A stretch of 64,000 nucleotides of DNA, taken from contig NZ_CP059165.1 of the NCBI RefSeq assembly GCF_013466425.1, forward strand, positions 3,162,001-3,226,000. The letters run 5' to 3'. Position numbers and translations under genes: made by a program. Each line of letters starts with the position of its first letter. Positions within the stretch are counted from its first letter, which is position 1. The notes beneath the pieces are model-generated. The model did no database searches, was not told where the DNA came from, and worked only from the letters and a program-made list of their open reading frames with translations. This document shows positions 32,378 through 39,604 of this stretch, in pieces. Source of the stretch: Mycobacterium vicinigordonae. Lineage in GTDB: Bacteria > Actinomycetota > Actinomycetes > Mycobacteriales > Mycobacteriaceae.

Positions 32378-33919
32378 TCATAGAATCCTGGACATCCGGC
32401 CCTGCCAATAGCGTTCTCTGAGCCGCTTTTTGTAGAGCTTGCCGTTCGGGTCGCGGGGCAACTCCAACTCGAATTCGATCGTGCGCGGGCACTTGTAGGT
32501 CGCCAGGTGCGATCGGCAGTAGGCGATCAACTCCGCTTCCAGTTCCGGGCCGGGCGTGACACCCACGATCGGTTGCACGACGGCCTTGACCTCCTCGCCG
32601 TACTCGTCATTCGGTACGCCGAATACTGCGGCGTCGACGAGTTTGGGATGCATGACCAGTAGGTTCTCCGCCTCCTGCGGGTAGATGTTGACCCCGCCGG
32701 AGACGATCATGAACGTGGAGCGGTCGGTGAGGTAGAGGTAACCGTCCTCATCGACGCGACCGATGTCGCCCAAGGTCCGCCAACCACGCTCGTTATACAC
32801 CGACGCGGTCTTGGCGGGATCCTTGAAGTACTGGAACTCGGGGCCGCCTTCGAAGTACAGCTCCCCGGATTCGCCGACGGGTAGTTCGTTGCCGTCGTCG
32901 CCGATGACATGAACCGGAGTCATCGGGATGCCCACCGACCCTGGGTGGGCCAGCCACTCTTCGGGGCCGATCGTAGTGCCGGCGAATCCTTCGGTGCCAC
33001 CGTAGTATTCGTGGATGATCGGCCCGAACCAATCCATCATTTGGTGTTTGACCTCGACCGGGCAGGGCGCGGCGGCGTGGATCACACACTGCAAGCTCGA
33101 CACGTCGTACTTGTCGCGGACGGCCCTGGGCAGCTTGAGCAACCGCACGAACATGGTCGGCACGAACTGCGCGTGCGTCACTCGATGGGCCTCGATCAGG
33201 CGGAGCACTTCTTCGGCATCGAACTTGGGCATGATGACCGACGCCGCGCCCACTCGGTTGACGGCCATCGTGTAGTTCACCCCAGCCGCGTGGTAGAGCG
33301 GGGCAGGGGAGAGGTACACACTCGACGCGGTCATCGCGTACTTGTGCCTCAGTGCCATCTCCAACACTGCCTGCGCCCAAGAACCGTTGCCGTCCAATGG
33401 AAGCGGGCGGCGCACCGCCTTGGGCCGGCCGGTGGTGCCCGACGAGTACAGCATCTCCGACCCGTCCGAGATCGGCGGCGCCTGCCCCGCCACCGCTAGC
33501 ACATCCGCGTACGGCTGCCATCCGGGCACATCGCCGCCCACTCCCACGTGGACGGCCACTGCGTTGTTGACATCGCGAACGTGCACCGCCAGCTCGCGTC
33601 CCACGCCGCGGGAAACGTCGACGAACACCGCCTTGGCGTCGGAGTCGTCGATCACATACGCCGCTTCCTCGGGCGTGAAGTGGGTATTGACAGCGGTGTA
33701 GTACAACCCGGAAAACTGGCAGCCCCAGGTTATCTCGAAGAATTCGGGCCGGTTCGGCAGGACCAGGGCCACGCCGTCACCGCGGCGCAGCCCGGCATCG
33801 TGCAGCGCCCCGGCGACCTTCTGGCTGCGGGCGTAGAGGTCACCGAAGGAGACCGTACCGTCCTCGACGATCAGAGCGGGCGCCAGCGGATTCCGCTGCG
33901 CGTGGTCGGCGATGTTCAC
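32378..33919 (-). CDS. Acyl-CoA synthetase (FadD family)
   Basis: 513-residue adenylate-forming ligase. P-loop MLYSSGTTGRPKAV, motif EYYGGTEG, hinge DGYLYLTDRSTFMIVSGG and catalytic lysine region PRDPNGKLYKKRL are intact. It activates a carboxylic acid to its CoA ester at the start of a catabolic route. The operon context (Rieske, KstD-like, crotonase) suggests a bulky cyclic acid rather than a simple fatty acid. Located 16 bases after the crotonase stop. The substrate cannot be read from sequence. Confidence 0.9.
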   Translation of the reverse strand: MNIADHAQRNPLAPALIVEDGTVSFGDLYARSQKVAGALHDAGLRRGDGVALVLPNRPEFFEITWGCQFSGLYYTAVNTHFTPEEAAYVIDDSDAKAVFVDVSRGVGRELAVHVRDVNNAVAVHVGVGGDVPGWQPYADVLAVAGQAPPISDGSEMLYSSGTTGRPKAVRRPLPLDGNGSWAQAVLEMALRHKYAMTASSVYLSPAPLYHAAGVNYTMAVNRVGAASVIMPKFDAEEVLRLIEAHRVTHAQFVPTMFVRLLKLPRAVRDKYDVSSLQCVIHAAAPCPVEVKHQMMDWFGPIIHEYYGGTEGFAGTTIGPEEWLAHPGSVGIPMTPVHVIGDDGNELPVGESGELYFEGGPEFQYFKDPAKTASVYNERGWRTLGDIGRVDEDGYLYLTDRSTFMIVSGGVNIYPQEAENLLVMHPKLVDAAVFGVPNDEYGEEVKAVVQPIVGVTPGPELEAELIAYCRSHLATYKCPRTIEFELELPRDPNGKLYKKRLRERYWQGRMSRIL

Positions 33920-33935
33920 CGGGCGACCCCCACCA

Positions 33936-34808
33936 CTACGTCGTTGCAGCGGCGCCGTCGGTCGATGCGGCGGCTGCCTGGCGGCGGGCCTGCTCGGAGG
34001 GCAGCACCTTGTCCTTGAACACGGTCTGGATGAGCTGTTGCACGTCCTTGCTGATCGACGCGAGGGCCACCAGGTCGTTGGAGCTCTGCCAGTGCACCCG
34101 CATACCCATCAGCTCCCAGGCCCGCTTGAGGTTGGCCTTGGTCGCCAGCAGCGTCGTCATCGGCGCTTGAGCAATGTGGCGGGCGATCGCTTCAACGCGG
34201 TCGTTGAGCTGATCGCGCGGAACCACCTCGTTGACTAGCCCGACCTCTAGTGCCTTCTTGGCGTCGATGACCTCGGCGAGATACAGGTAGTAGGCGGCAC
34301 GACGCCAGTTCATGAACACCCAAGGTTCGATCGAGCATTCACCGGAGGGCATGCCGAAGCCCTGCAACGGCGGGTAGGAGAAGTAGGCGTCCTCTGCGGC
34401 GATGACAATGTCGGTGGTCAGCCCGTAATGCGTGCCGCCGCCCACGCAGTAGCCGTGCACCTGCGCGATCGTCGGCTTGGAGAACTCCCAGAGATTCAGG
34501 ATCGGCTTGACGAACAGGTCGGTCTGCGGCTTCCACGGCGTGCCCATCACCCCGGCAGCCTCGACGAACGACGGGTAGTCGACGGCGTTATTGCCGATGG
34601 CGTGCCCCGAGCAGAAGCCCTTGCCGTTGGCCTTGAGGATCAGCACCTTGATGTCGTAGTCGCGGTCAGCGTCCAGCAACGCGGCGTCGACCTCCTCCGC
34701 GAGCTTCTGGTCCTGGGCGTTGGCCTTCTCGGGCCAGTTCAGGGTGACGCGGGCGATGGGCCCTTCCTTTTCGTAGATGATTCGTTCGCGGGTTTCTTTG
34801 AGGTCCAT
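33936..34808 (-). CDS. Operon crotonase (enoyl-CoA hydratase-like), catalytic Glu positions changed
   Basis: 290 residues. Landmarks are NWPEKANAQD, KANGKGFCSGHAIG (first oxyanion loop) and HGYCVGGGTHYGL (second). The catalytic Glu equivalents are His127 (GGGTH) and Pro147 (FSYPP). It shares WELMGMRVH with the crotonase at 28452. ATG 34808 (MDLKETRERI) is chosen over a frame extending upstream. It sits between the lipoyl carrier and fadD. A retro-aldol, ring-opening or hydrolase role is possible. Confidence 0.88.
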   Translation of the reverse strand: MDLKETRERIIYEKEGPIARVTLNWPEKANAQDQKLAEEVDAALLDADRDYDIKVLILKANGKGFCSGHAIGNNAVDYPSFVEAAGVMGTPWKPQTDLFVKPILNLWEFSKPTIAQVHGYCVGGGTHYGLTTDIVIAAEDAYFSYPPLQGFGMPSGECSIEPWVFMNWRRAAYYLYLAEVIDAKKALEVGLVNEVVPRDQLNDRVEAIARHIAQAPMTTLLATKANLKRAWELMGMRVHWQSSNDLVALASISKDVQQLIQTVFKDKVLPSEQARRQAAAASTDGAAATT

Positions 34809-34842
34809 GGCTTTTCGATACCTTTCGTGATGGGGTGACTCG

Positions 34843-35079
34843 TTACGGAGTGATGACGCCGATCTGGGCGCCGATGTCATAGGTCGTTCCGATCTGACCG
34901 GTCCACTGCACGGTGCCCGACGCTCCAGCTTCGATTTCCTGTTCCACCTTTTCGGTGGCGATCACGTAGATCGGCGTACCTTCCTCGACGTACTCGCCAC
35001 CGTTGACCAGGAGGTCGGTGAGTTCGGCCTCCGACACGGCCACCGACACCCGGGGAATCCGAATCACAAACTCAGCCAT
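34843..35079 (-). CDS. Free-standing lipoyl-domain carrier protein
   Basis: 78 residues, all one lipoyl/biotinyl domain. The modified lysine is most likely Lys44 in ATEKVEQEI, at the tip of the central beta hairpin. Start overlaps the stop of the E1 beta gene by 8 bases. Normal ketoacid dehydrogenases carry the lipoyl domain on a larger E2 that also has the catalytic acyltransferase core; here no core or peripheral-binding domain is attached. It is presumably a swinging-arm substrate for the E1 in the same operon. Confidence 0.88.
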   Translation of the reverse strand: MAEFVIRIPRVSVAVSEAELTDLLVNGGEYVEEGTPIYVIATEKVEQEIEAGASGTVQWTGQIGTTYDIGAQIGVITP

Positions 35080-36079
35080 GCGCTCTCGCCCTCTCCAAAG
35101 TGAGCTGCGCCGCAGCCACGATGCGGGCCGGCGACGGATACACCTGGGCCTCTAGGGCGGCCGCGGCCGGATTGGGCACGAATCGGGCCCCGACCCGCTG
35201 GATGGGGGCGGCGAGCTCACCGAACAGCTCGGCCTGCAGGATCGCCGCGATCTCGGCCCCCGGCCCGGCGAATTGGACCGCATCGTGCACGATCACGACT
35301 CGCCGGGTACGGCGGGCGGATTCAACGATTGTCTCCACATCCAGTGGTACCAGCGTCCGCAAGTCGACCACCTCGGCGCTGACATCTTGTTCCTGCAAGG
35401 TAGCCGCCGCCGCGAGCGCGTCGTGCACCGCGCGTCCGTAGGCGATCAACGTTACGTCGGTACCGGGACGCTTGATATCGGCCTGGCCCAACGGGATCGA
35501 GAACCCCTCCGCTATCGGGACGGGCCCCTTGCGGCTTTGTAGCCGGATCGTCTCGACGAACAGGCACGGATCCTCGTCGAAAATCGCCGACGTCAGCAGC
35601 CCCTTGCCGTCCCGGGGAGTGGACGGGACGATCACTTTCATCCCGGGGATGTGCATGAACCAGGCCTCCAGCGACTGCGAGTGCGTCGCGCCGGTGGCCA
35701 GGCCTGCGTACACCTGGGTACGGATGGTGATCGGTGCGGTAGTGCGCCCGGCGGTCATGAATCGCAATTTGGCGGCGCTGTTGATCAGTTGGTCGGCGGC
35801 GATGCCGATGAAGTCCATAATCATGATTTCGGCAACCGGCAACAGCCCGTCGATCGCCGCGCCGACCGCCGCACCGACAATCGCGGCCTCCGATATCGGC
35901 GTGTCCAACACCCGATCGTGGCCGTACTTGGTCGACAACCCTGCGGTGGGGCCAGAGGCGCCGGGGTCGGCGATGTCCTCGCCGAGGAGGAACACTCGAT
36001 CATCGGCGTGCAACGCCTGGTCCAGCGCGAGGTTCAGCGCCTCGCGCATGGTCATCTCTTGCTCGTCCTCTGGTTGCAT
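35072..36079 (-). CDS. 2-oxoacid dehydrogenase E1 component, beta subunit
   Basis: 335 residues. Typical PdhB/BkdB features are REALNLALDQ, FLLGEDIADPG, DTPISEAAIVGAAVG, EIMIMDFIGIAADQLINSAA and a transketolase C-terminal domain with VVDLRTLVPLD. It forms the TPP enzyme with the E1 alpha encoded just upstream (12-base gap). ATG 36079 is used; ATG 36055 (MTMREAL reading) is a possible shorter start. Substrate class (pyruvate, branched-chain or acetoin-like) not decided. Confidence 0.93.
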   Translation of the reverse strand: MQPEDEQEMTMREALNLALDQALHADDRVFLLGEDIADPGASGPTAGLSTKYGHDRVLDTPISEAAIVGAAVGAAIDGLLPVAEIMIMDFIGIAADQLINSAAKLRFMTAGRTTAPITIRTQVYAGLATGATHSQSLEAWFMHIPGMKVIVPSTPRDGKGLLTSAIFDEDPCLFVETIRLQSRKGPVPIAEGFSIPLGQADIKRPGTDVTLIAYGRAVHDALAAAATLQEQDVSAEVVDLRTLVPLDVETIVESARRTRRVVIVHDAVQFAGPGAEIAAILQAELFGELAAPIQRVGARFVPNPAAAALEAQVYPSPARIVAAAQLTLERARAHG

Positions 36080-36091
36080 TACGCGGACTCC

Positions 36092-37066
36092 TTACCGGGG
36101 GAAGCTAATCGGCGTCGCGTACACGTCGCGCTCAAGTTCCGCTGCCGAAGGCGAGTCGGCGCTGAGCACCGCCTGCAGCGCTGCCTCGACCGCCGCCGCG
36201 GCGTCAGCGTCGATGCGGTCTAATTCCTCGTCGCTGCAGATCCCCTCCTCGGCCAGCCGGCTACGGAACCGCGGCACCGGGTCGGCAGCCATCGCGGTGG
36301 CAAGCTGATCCTTCGGGATGTAGGGCATCCGATCACCGAAATAGTGGCCGCGGAAGCGGAAAGTCACGCATTCGATCAAGGTGGGACCCGCGCCGGTCCG
36401 AGCCCGTTCCAGCGCCGTGTCCAGCGCGGTTTTCACCGCCCGCGGGTCGTTGCCGTCGACTCTTACGCCGGGCATGCCGTAGCCGGCCGCGCGGTCGGCG
36501 ACCTGGTTGATCTTCATCGTGTCCGACGTTGGGGTCATCTCGGCGTAGAGATTGTTCTGGCACACGAAGACCAGCGGCAGATCCCACAGCGCAGCCATGT
36601 TGGCCGCCTCGTGGAATGAGCCGGTGTTGGTCGCGCCGTCGCCGAAGCTGACCACGGTCACCCGATCGGAGCCCCTGCGCTTTGCGGCCATCGCCAGACC
36701 CACCGCAACCGGCGGGCCGGCCCCGACGATCCCGGTCGAAAACATCACGCCGACAGCGGGGTTGGCGATGTGCATGGTGCCGCCTTTGCCGCGTCCTGCG
36801 CCAACGACACGGCCCATCATCTCGCCGTAGATCTCCTCGAGCGGCACTCCCTTTCCAATCAGGTCGTGCAGCCCCCGGTAAGTCGTGACCAACTGGTCGT
36901 CGGGTCGCAACGCCTCTGCCATGGCCGCGGCGACGGCTTCCTGACCACGCGAGGGCCAGTAGACGCACATGAACTCCCCGGTACCGATGCCTTTGGACAG
37001 CCGATCATCGGCCGTCTTCATCAGCACCATCAGCTCGTAGAGGCGACGCTCACTCACCCGATACAC
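36092..37066 (-). CDS. 2-oxoacid/acetoin-type dehydrogenase E1 component, alpha subunit
   Basis: 324 residues. The thiamine diphosphate motif GDGATNTGSFHEAANM (142-157) through NN (171-172) is complete, and the substrate-side region TYRGLHDL and KGGTMHI resemble acetoin dehydrogenase (AcoA) and PdhA. It decarboxylates a 2-oxoacid (or cleaves an acyloin) and passes the acyl group to a lipoyl arm. GTG 37066 is the start. It lies 22 bases after the SDR gene, second in the operon. Confidence 0.93.
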   Translation of the reverse strand: MYRVSERRLYELMVLMKTADDRLSKGIGTGEFMCVYWPSRGQEAVAAAMAEALRPDDQLVTTYRGLHDLIGKGVPLEEIYGEMMGRVVGAGRGKGGTMHIANPAVGVMFSTGIVGAGPPVAVGLAMAAKRRGSDRVTVVSFGDGATNTGSFHEAANMAALWDLPLVFVCQNNLYAEMTPTSDTMKINQVADRAAGYGMPGVRVDGNDPRAVKTALDTALERARTGAGPTLIECVTFRFRGHYFGDRMPYIPKDQLATAMAADPVPRFRSRLAEEGICSDEELDRIDADAAAAVEAALQAVLSADSPSAAELERDVYATPISFPR

Positions 37067-37088
37067 CTAATTCCGTTGCGCGACAAGG

Positions 37089-37952
37089 CTATGACCCCGA
37101 CCAGGGCTTGACTTTGAGGAAGCCGCCGGCATCCACCCGCAACTGCTGGCCGGTGATGTACCGCGCGGCGTCGGAGGCCAGGAACACCACGGCCTCACTG
37201 ATGTCTTCGGGCTCCACATAAGGGACCGGCATCGCCTGCACCAGTGGAAAGATCGGTTCGGCATCCTCGCGGGTCGGATTCGCCAGGTCGGGCCGAAACG
37301 CCCGGTACATCGGCGCGCTGTGCAGCATGTCGGTGTTGACGTTGGTGGGGTGGATCGCGTTCATCCTGATGAAGAACGGCGCCAGCGCCCGCGCGAAGTC
37401 GTTCACGTAGTGTGAGGCAGCGATTTTCGCGAATGCGTAACCAGCGCCCCCAGGTCCACCGTCGATGCCGGTGGTGTTCATCGACGACATGAATGCGGCG
37501 TTGGACCCGATCACGATGACCGATGCCCCAGACTGCAGATGTTTGAGGCTGGTGTGCACCAGATTGAGCACCCCGACCAAGTCGACGTCGACGGCATCGG
37601 CGAAGGCCTGCGGCGGCAGGCCCGCGGTCAATGGGCAGATTCCGGCGTTGGCGACGACGATGTCGAGCCGGCCCAGTTGCGCCACGCCTTCGTCGACAGC
37701 GGCCGATAACGCGGCCCGGTCACGAACATCGACGACCGCGGAGAAGATGCGCTGACCCTCCTTCTCCACTAGCCGTACGGTTTCTTCGAGGTCCTCCGGC
37801 CGGGCCAACGGGTACTCGTTGGTCTCGATGTCGGCACACAAGTCCAGCGCGATGATGTCTGCGCCCTCGGCCGCGAGCATCCGCGCATGCGACCGGCCCT
37901 GCCCCCGTGCCGCTCCGCTGATCACCGCGACCTTGCCGGTAACTCGGCCCAT
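37089..37952 (-). CDS. Mycofactocin-type short-chain dehydrogenase
   Basis: 287 residues. Cofactor motif SGAARGQGRSHA is followed by the insert LDLCADIETNEYPLA and PEDLEETVRLVE, which mark the SDRs that hold NAD non-exchangeably and rely on mycofactocin. NAG (102-104), Ser150, Tyr172 and Lys176 (GYAFAK) complete the active site. Start at 37952 (MGRVTGKVAV). It is the first gene of the eight-gene leftward operon and is divergent from the CoA-transferase. Likely oxidises a secondary alcohol intermediate (inference). Confidence 0.9.
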   Translation of the reverse strand: MGRVTGKVAVISGAARGQGRSHARMLAAEGADIIALDLCADIETNEYPLARPEDLEETVRLVEKEGQRIFSAVVDVRDRAALSAAVDEGVAQLGRLDIVVANAGICPLTAGLPPQAFADAVDVDLVGVLNLVHTSLKHLQSGASVIVIGSNAAFMSSMNTTGIDGGPGGAGYAFAKIAASHYVNDFARALAPFFIRMNAIHPTNVNTDMLHSAPMYRAFRPDLANPTREDAEPIFPLVQAMPVPYVEPEDISEAVVFLASDAARYITGQQLRVDAGGFLKVKPWSGS

Positions 37953-38150
37953 CACCCGCCCCCTACTCACTTGAACTGACAGCGCATTGGGCACGAGAAA
38001 CACTGTGGCCCAATGCATCTAATTGTGCGGAAGAGCACCCGAGGAGATCCACGGACACGGGGTCCGGGATCAGGTCAATCGTCGGCTCCATCCCATCTCT
38101 TCCACGAGCAGCCGCGGTGCGAACACCCGCGTGGCTGCAGCCGGGCTATC

Positions 38151-38177
38151 GATATTCCTTACACTAGCTAGAATATC
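38151..38177. promoter_or_regulatory. Palindromic operator in divergent promoter of the accessory catabolic cluster
   Basis: Perfect inverted repeat GATATTC - N13 - GAATATC enclosing CTAGCTAG (38164-38171). TAAAAT follows directly (38178-38183) and could be a -10 box for the CoA-transferase gene. A second CTAGCTA occurs at 38197-38203, 33 bases away, about three helical turns. Confidence 0.55.
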
Positions 38178-38196
38178 TAAAATAGCAAGAAATGAC

Positions 38197-38203
38197 CTAG
38201 CTA
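38197..38203. promoter_or_regulatory. Second CTAGCTA half-element
   Basis: Repeat of the core found inside the palindrome at 38151-38177, between the likely -10 region and the start of the CoA-transferase gene. Fits a roadblock or cooperative second operator. Confidence 0.35.
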
Positions 38204-38219
38204 ACAGAGAGGCCGGTCG

Positions 38220-39440
38220 ATGACGGGTGTGCTCAGCGGTGTTCGAGTGGTGGAACTGGCGTCCTGGACGTATGTGCCTTCGGCCGGAGTCGCGTTGGCG
38301 GACTGGGGCGCTGACGTAATCAAGGTGGAGGGCGTCGCGTCCGGTGACCCCGGCCGGGCGCTGGTCGTCGGCGGTTTCACCCGCCAGGCCGCACGCGCCG
38401 ACACCGACTTCATCCTGGAACTGAGCAACCGGGGCAAGCGCAGCGTCGCGATCGACATCAAGTCGGACACCGGCCGTGAGTTGTTCGGTCGCCTACTGGC
38501 CTCCGCCGACGTGTTCCTCACCAACTGGCTGCCCGGCGCGCTGGACCGGGCCCGGCTAACCGTCGAGGACATCCGCTCGTTCAATCCGAACATCATCATC
38601 GCCCGCGGTACCGGGCTGGGGGTGCGCGGCCCGGACCGAGACCGCGGCGGATTCGACGCTGCCACTTACCTTGCGCGCGGCGGGGTGGCATACACTCTCA
38701 CCCCGTTCGGTACTGAGAACCCCGCGGTCCAGGGTCCGGCGTTCGGCGACCTACAAGGCGGAGCCACGCTGGCGGGCGGGGTGTGCGCCGCGCTGTTCCA
38801 TCGGGAGCGCACCGGCGAGCCCAGCATCGTCGACTCCTCGTTGCTAGCCCAAGCGATGTGGGCGATCGCACCGTCCATTTCGGTGGCCGACCTGTTCGAC
38901 ATCGACGGAATCCCCGGCGCGCCACCTGGACTGGCCATCAACCCGCTGGTGGCGCGGTATAAGACCAAGGACGACAGATGGATTCAGCTGGTCTTCCTGC
39001 AGCCGGACAAATTCTGGGCCGGCTTCTGCCAGCGCATGGGCCTTCCGGAGCTGGTCAACGACGAGCGGTTCGTACCGTCCAGCAACCTCATCGCCAACGC
39101 CGCCGAAGCCACCGCGATCTTCGCGAATGCATTTGCGGCCCAAGATCTCGCGCACTGGCGGCAGGTGCTCCAGGACGAGCCGGGTGTCTGGGGTGCGCTG
39201 GCCACGCCGAAAGAGGCGCTCAACGACCCGCAGGTCGAGCCCAACGGGTACGTCATCACCAACGTCGACGACCAGGGTGAGAAATACCGGATCGTAGCCG
39301 CCCCCGTCCAGTTCAACGAGACCCCGCCGGGGCCCACGCGAGCGCCCGAACACGGCCAACACACCGAGGAGGTGCTGCTCGAACTCGATCTCGATTGGGA
39401 CGAAATCGCCCGCGCGAAGGACAGCAAGGCAATCCTGTGA
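38220..39440 (+). CDS. CaiB/BaiF-family CoA-transferase
   Basis: 406 residues of the class III CoA-transferase fold. The start VRVVELASWTYVPSAG, the DIKSDTGRELF segment and SIVDSSLLAQAMW, with the family's catalytic-type Asp, are characteristic. It moves CoA between carboxylic acids, which in steroid or bile-acid routes recycles CoA to the substrate. ATG 38220 has AGAGAGG upstream. It is divergent from the eight-gene operon and shares its palindromic control region, so it probably belongs to that pathway. Confidence 0.9.
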   Translation: MTGVLSGVRVVELASWTYVPSAGVALADWGADVIKVEGVASGDPGRALVVGGFTRQAARADTDFILELSNRGKRSVAIDIKSDTGRELFGRLLASADVFLTNWLPGALDRARLTVEDIRSFNPNIIIARGTGLGVRGPDRDRGGFDAATYLARGGVAYTLTPFGTENPAVQGPAFGDLQGGATLAGGVCAALFHRERTGEPSIVDSSLLAQAMWAIAPSISVADLFDIDGIPGAPPGLAINPLVARYKTKDDRWIQLVFLQPDKFWAGFCQRMGLPELVNDERFVPSSNLIANAAEATAIFANAFAAQDLAHWRQVLQDEPGVWGALATPKEALNDPQVEPNGYVITNVDDQGEKYRIVAAPVQFNETPPGPTRAPEHGQHTEEVLLELDLDWDEIARAKDSKAIL

Positions 39441-39604
39441 GTTACCCCATTGTCGCGGAGCGTGATCCCGGCACGGGTGAACTGTTCGCCTGAGATGATC
39501 GGTGCCGGCCCCGGATACTGAGCCACGTCGGCGCACCGAAATGCGGGGTGCGCCGACGCTGTCGCGATAGCCTTTGCGAGGTTTTCGACGGCGGGAGGCA
39601 TCTG

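Noticed and set aside
31414..32421. 335-codon open frame opposite the Rieske gene
   Set aside because: It is the shadow of a gene with an intact Rieske motif; no ribosome site or domain.
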